Shown one piece after another: positions 60,900-64,000 of a stretch of 64,000 nt of DNA. The position numbers were made by a program, and so were the translations under genes. The notes under the pieces are model-generated. The model was not told the origin of the DNA. It ran no database searches and saw nothing but the letters and a program-made list of their open reading frames with translations. The stretch spans positions 3,481-67,480 of the forward strand of contig NZ_JBHUEK010000011.1 in NCBI RefSeq assembly GCF_042680725.1. The letters are read 5' to 3'. Origin of the DNA: Ferdinandcohnia salidurans (GTDB taxonomy: Bacteria; Bacillota; Bacilli; Bacillales; Bacillaceae_L). The first letter of the stretch is position 1, and every line of letters starts with the position of its first letter.

Positions 60900-60938
60900 T
60901 AAAAAGAACCTCCTGAATTTCAGGGGGTTCTTTTATTT
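60900..60938. terminator. Bidirectional terminator between salA and gerD
   Basis: AAAGAACCTCCTGAA pairs with TCAGGGGGTTCTTTT; A-rich and T-rich flanks serve both convergent genes. Confidence 0.92.
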
Positions 60939-60949
60939 AGGGAGGAGGA

Positions 60950-61546
60950 CTAGCTATTTCCGGTTCCTTGTCCTTCGTCTTTTTTCGCTTTTTCTGCTTT
61001 TTGCATATCCTCTGCGGCTTTAATGAGAATGTCTTCTATTTTCGCTTTATATAATGGGCTCTCAAGTGTTTCACTAATTACGACTTGGAGATGCTTTCTA
61101 AACTCCTGACTTTTAAGAACATCGGTAAATTGTTGTTCCATCTCAGGATTCTTTAAAATATCCATCACCATTTTTTGATAATCGGGATCCTTCATTAAGT
61201 CTTTAATGAGCTTTTCATGCTCCGTTTTCATACTTTTTGCGTATTCTTCTACAAACTTTGTGTCTTCGAACGTCTTTTTCCAAAATTCAACCCCGTTGTC
61301 AGAAGTAAGGGTTTCACGGATGGCATCTTTTACAACGACTTGATCCATGACGAGATGCTGCTTAAACTTTTCATCTCGCATGAGTTCCTCAACTGCCTTT
61401 TTACCGTCATCGGTTTTCAATATATCGACAACCATTTTTTTCGTCTCTTCATAGTCCATTCGATTTTGTTCAACATTCGCTGGGGCACACCCAACTATTG
61501 CTAATAGAAAACTAAAAATGAGGAGGAGCGACATCCATTTTCTCAT
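60950..61546 (-). CDS. gerD: GerD, spore germination lipoprotein
   Basis: 198 residues. A lipoprotein signal peptide ends with the lipobox IVGC at Cys20. The remainder is highly charged and helical, with repeated LxxPxYxxxMxDILKNPE-like segments. In Bacillus spores GerD is needed for clustering of GerA-type nutrient receptors in the inner membrane. Convergent with salA, divergent from kbaA. Confidence 0.94.
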   Translation of the reverse strand: MRKWMSLLLIFSFLLAIVGCAPANVEQNRMDYEETKKMVVDILKTDDGKKAVEELMRDEKFKQHLVMDQVVVKDAIRETLTSDNGVEFWKKTFEDTKFVEEYAKSMKTEHEKLIKDLMKDPDYQKMVMDILKNPEMEQQFTDVLKSQEFRKHLQVVISETLESPLYKAKIEDILIKAAEDMQKAEKAKKDEGQGTGNS

Positions 61547-61654
61547 TTATAAGCTCCTTTCATAAGGGATCCTTACTTGTTAATATGCTTTTTTTGTTAA
61601 AAAATATTCACTGATTGCATGCTGAGAAACTGGCATTTATCCCCGACACTTTGG

Positions 61655-61660
61655 TACAAT
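61655..61660 (+). promoter_or_regulatory. Extended -10 promoter candidate for kbaA
   Basis: TGG followed by TACAAT at 61655-61660, about 34 bases upstream of kbaA; -35 not convincing. Confidence 0.45.
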
Positions 61661-61693
61661 CATAATTGAATATATAGAGTGGGGGATTTTGTC

Positions 61694-62290
61694 GTGAAAA
61701 GTCGAAATTGGGTAAGGTTGTTCCTGTCTACCTTACTAATAGGCGCAATAAGCACAATCATTACCGGATTTGCTGTTAAATGGAGTGAATATAAAGAGTT
61801 ATTTATTGCATCGGATTTTGTCGAAATACTTATGGTCATATTTTGGCTCATCGGTGTTGGATTTATTTTTAGTATTATTAGCCAAATGGGTTTCTTTGCC
61901 TACTTATCAGTTCACCGAATTGGACAAGGGTTGTTTAAAGGTGCATGGAGTCCAGCTCAAATTGTGTTAATAGCTTTTGTATTGTTTGACTTAATTTATT
62001 TTCGCTTTCAGGTATTTGCAACAGAGGGTGAGACTATTTCCTCATATGTATGGGTTCCTGTTGGGATATTCGTGTTTTCATTAATCATTGCCTACTTTAA
62101 AAGCAAACAGACAAACCGTAAGGCGTTCATTCCAGCCGCATTCTTTATGTTTGTTGTTACTGTAATTGAATGGGTGCCAGCAATTAGAGCAAATGACGAG
62201 AGTTGGTTGTATTTAATGATTTTTCCTCTTTTAATTTGCAACGCTTATCAATTATTAATACTTCCAAAAATTACGAAACAAAAAAGCTGA
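61694..62290 (+). CDS. kbaA: KbaA, KinB-signalling pathway activator
   Basis: 198 residues from GTG 61694, eight bases after GGGGG, matching the B. subtilis length; the GTG at 61679 overlaps that site. Six membrane helices, with SQMGFFAYLSVHRIGQG between the second and third. In B. subtilis KbaA is needed for the KinB kinase branch of the sporulation phosphorelay. Confidence 0.94.
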   Translation: MKSRNWVRLFLSTLLIGAISTIITGFAVKWSEYKELFIASDFVEILMVIFWLIGVGFIFSIISQMGFFAYLSVHRIGQGLFKGAWSPAQIVLIAFVLFDLIYFRFQVFATEGETISSYVWVPVGIFVFSLIIAYFKSKQTNRKAFIPAAFFMFVVTVIEWVPAIRANDESWLYLMIFPLLICNAYQLLILPKITKQKS

Positions 62291-62312
62291 CCCTAGGGAT
62301 CAGCTTTTTTAT
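62279..62312. terminator. Bidirectional terminator between kbaA and pdaB
   Basis: AAAAGCTGACCC pairs with GGGATCAGCTTTT around a short loop, with A and T flanks on the two sides. It overlaps the kbaA stop. Confidence 0.92.
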
Positions 62313-62318
62313 TAACAT

Positions 62319-63083
62319 TCATTCGACAACTTCACTTTTTACATCCGCATTATTTAGCATGTCACTTACTGTTACAAATGACAGACCTTTACCTTTAATG
62401 CCTTTCAATACTCCAGGAAGTGCTTCAGCAGTCTGCTTAGCTGAATCTGAAGCGTGGAATAAGATAATGTCTCCGCTCTTTACCTTGTCTATAACATTAC
62501 TCGTAATTTTAGCTACACCAGGATTGTTCCAATCATTTGAATCAATACTCCAGTGGATGAGAGTATATCCAAGAGAATCCAAAACCTTTACTACCCTAGA
62601 GTCAAAATTTCCATCAGGTGTTCTAAAAAAGGAAATAGTTTTGACACCCATTTTCTTAAATGCATCTTGTGCCTTATAAACATCCTTTTTAATTTGGGCA
62701 TCATCTAATTCAGTATAGTTTTTATAATCATATCCTTTAATGCCAATTTGATGACCATCCTTCACAATCCGTTCAACAATTTGGGGATGTCGCTCAGCCC
62801 ACGATGCAGAAAGAAAAAAGGTCGCATTAGTCACACCTGAATTTTTTAAGGTATCGATAATCGGCAAGGCCTTTGTATCTCCCCAACTAATATTAAAAGT
62901 AAGTGCAACAGTCTTTTCGCTTTTTTCTCCTGTATAAATCACGCGTGGTCCATTTTCAGTTGAAAAAACAGGAGAAATATTGCCTTTTTCTATATAAAAG
63001 ATACTGGCGGTAAACAATGAAGCGAAAAGAATAATCAATGTTTGCTTAATCCTCTTGCTACTCAGGATGTAGAAAAAATTCAT
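62319..63083 (-). CDS. pdaB: PdaB, polysaccharide-deacetylase-family sporulation protein
   Basis: 254 residues from the minus-strand ATG at 63083 (AAGGAGG upstream), equal to B. subtilis PdaB; a longer frame to 63134 is not supported. A signal anchor (about 12-31) precedes a NodB domain with LTFNISWGD near residue 61, ATFFLSASWAERHP near 93 and FFRTPDGNF. The motif 1 position usually occupied by Asp (TFD) is Asn64. PdaB is required to keep cortex intact late in sporulation in B. subtilis. Confidence 0.93.
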   Translation of the reverse strand: MNFFYILSSKRIKQTLIILFASLFTASIFYIEKGNISPVFSTENGPRVIYTGEKSEKTVALTFNISWGDTKALPIIDTLKNSGVTNATFFLSASWAERHPQIVERIVKDGHQIGIKGYDYKNYTELDDAQIKKDVYKAQDAFKKMGVKTISFFRTPDGNFDSRVVKVLDSLGYTLIHWSIDSNDWNNPGVAKITSNVIDKVKSGDIILFHASDSAKQTAEALPGVLKGIKGKGLSFVTVSDMLNNADVKSEVVE

Positions 63084-63226
63084 TTTTATCCTCCTTGTCC
63101 AAAGAATCTTCTGTCTAAATAATATGCTTGTCATCCATATTTATGTGCAAATATCTTCGAAAAATCAATTCATAAAATAACTAAATCTGGTAATAACTAG
63201 AATTACAACAAACATGAGGTGAAACT

Positions 63227-63457
63227 ATGATTGGATTATTAGTTGATCAAGTGGAAGTTAAAGAACTAGAATACCTTCTAAAAAGAGAGATGGACGAAAT
63301 ATTGTTTGATGTAGAAGATGCACGAATAGACCATATAGTAAAACGAGCAATGGAAGAAAGATATCAAATCTTATTTCGCTTATTTAAAAGAATTGCTGAC
63401 CCAACAGAGTGCAGCAGGTATATTCGCACAAAGAAGGTAAACAGCAAAAAAGGTTAG
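63227..63457 (+). CDS. Small conserved-looking protein of unknown function before the rRNA operon
   Basis: 76 residues, strongly acidic/basic and helical: VKELEYLLKREMDEILFDVED, then RIDHIVKRAMEERYQILFRL. ATGAGGTGA provides the ribosome site and a terminator follows. I do not know a named family. Heptad-like leucine spacing suggests a helical bundle or dimer. It is the last protein gene before rrn. Confidence 0.65.
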   Translation: MIGLLVDQVEVKELEYLLKREMDEILFDVEDARIDHIVKRAMEERYQILFRLFKRIADPTECSRYIRTKKVNSKKG

Positions 63458-63464
63458 GAGAGGG

Positions 63465-63505
63465 CAAAGAGGATTATATAATGCCAATATGGTCCTCTTT
63501 TATTA
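63465..63505 (+). terminator. Terminator after the small gene
   Basis: AAAGAGGA pairs with TCCTCTTT around about 19 bases, followed by TATTAT. Confidence 0.75.
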
Positions 63506-63530
63506 TAAATGATTTTTTTTATAAAGATTA

Positions 63531-63559
63531 TTGACATGAGATTCAGACGATGATATATT
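63531..63559 (+). promoter_or_regulatory. rRNA operon promoter P1
   Basis: TTGACA at 63531-63536 and TATATT at 63554-63559, spacer 17, with a TGA extended -10. Confidence 0.88.
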
Positions 63560-63612
63560 AATAAACGTCGTCGCTGACGATAAAGAATTTCAAAAAAAGT
63601 TTTGAAAAGTTG

Positions 63613-63641
63613 TTGACTTAAAATGGTCAACATGATATATT
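63613..63641 (+). promoter_or_regulatory. rRNA operon promoter P2
   Basis: TTGACT at 63613-63618 and TATATT at 63636-63641, spacer 17, with the same TGA extended -10 as P1. The 82-base offset from P1 gives the usual tandem Bacillus arrangement. Confidence 0.88.
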
Positions 63642-63647
63642 AAAAAA

Positions 63648-63751
63648 GTCGCCTCGGAGCGGCAAACTAAAAAAAGTTCTTTGAAAACTGAACACAATAC
63701 AAGCGTCAACGTTTAATTCTAAAGTAACAAATTATTGAGCAATCAATACTC
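63648..63751 (+). promoter_or_regulatory. 16S rRNA precursor leader
   Basis: Transcribed leader from P2 to the mature 5' end. Contains GTTCTTTGAAAACTGAAC, the motif typical of Bacillus pre-rRNA leaders. Confidence 0.75.

Positions 63752-64000
<249 letters not shown>

Noticed and set aside
62203..62679. Plus-strand frame of 158 codons across kbaA end and pdaB
   Set aside because: It is the complement of pdaB and runs through a bidirectional terminator.

Overview
The window is a stretch of a Bacillaceae chromosome. AT-rich DNA, strong AGGAGG-type ribosome binding sites, sporulation and germination genes (sigH, cwlD, gerD, kbaA, pdaB) and a gene order nearly collinear with the Bacillus subtilis mcsB-clpC to rrn region all point there. 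The last 250 bases are the start of a Bacillus-type 16S rRNA. I do not assign a genus or species.

Layout: (1) 1-13.3 kb: end of the ctsR operon (mcsB, clpC), radA, yacL, ispD-ispF, gltX, a tRNA-Cys-type T-box followed by cysE-cysS-mrnC-rlmB-rae1, then sigH. disA, which normally lies between radA and yacL in Bacillus, is absent. (2) 13.4-30.6 kb: rpmG-secE-nusG, rplK-rplA, rplJ-rplL, rsmC-like ybxB, rpoB-rpoC, L7Ae-like rplGB, and the str operon (rpsL-rpsG-fusA-tuf). (3) 30.7-45.9 kb: the S10-spc-alpha ribosomal superoperon with secY, adk, map, infA and rpoA. A KOW-domain gene (ybzG) survives only as a frameshifted remnant between map and infA. (4) 46-50.6 kb: ecfA1-ecfA2-ecfT-truA and rplM-rpsI. 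(5) 50.6-58.2 kb: an accessory segment replacing the short B. subtilis rpsI-ybaK interval. It holds a tandem array of about 52-bp hairpin repeats, a squalene/phytoene-synthase-family gene next to type 2 IPP isomerase (fni), an AirSR-like two-component pair whose kinase GAF domain has four clustered cysteines, and a minus-strand SDR / QueA-paralogue / VOC cluster. (6) 58.2-64 kb: ybaK, cwlD, salA, gerD, kbaA, pdaB, a small unknown gene, and tandem rRNA promoters leading into 16S rRNA.

Most of the window is translation, transcription and secretion machinery, and the regulatory DNA between genes is unusually legible. It includes consensus sigma-A promoters, an L10-type attenuator, an L13-type leader, a Cys T-box, and two leader elements (before rplK and before rplA) that copy the L1-binding strands of 23S rRNA. 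Two dispersed repeat families occur in intergenic gaps, one copy lying inside the rpoB-rpoC interval. No insertion sequence, phage, CRISPR or tRNA gene was seen. The most unusual content is in the accessory segment and in the intergenic repeats, not in the conserved genes. Start codons were re-chosen from ribosome-binding-site spacing and from remembered family N-termini; no alignment was run.
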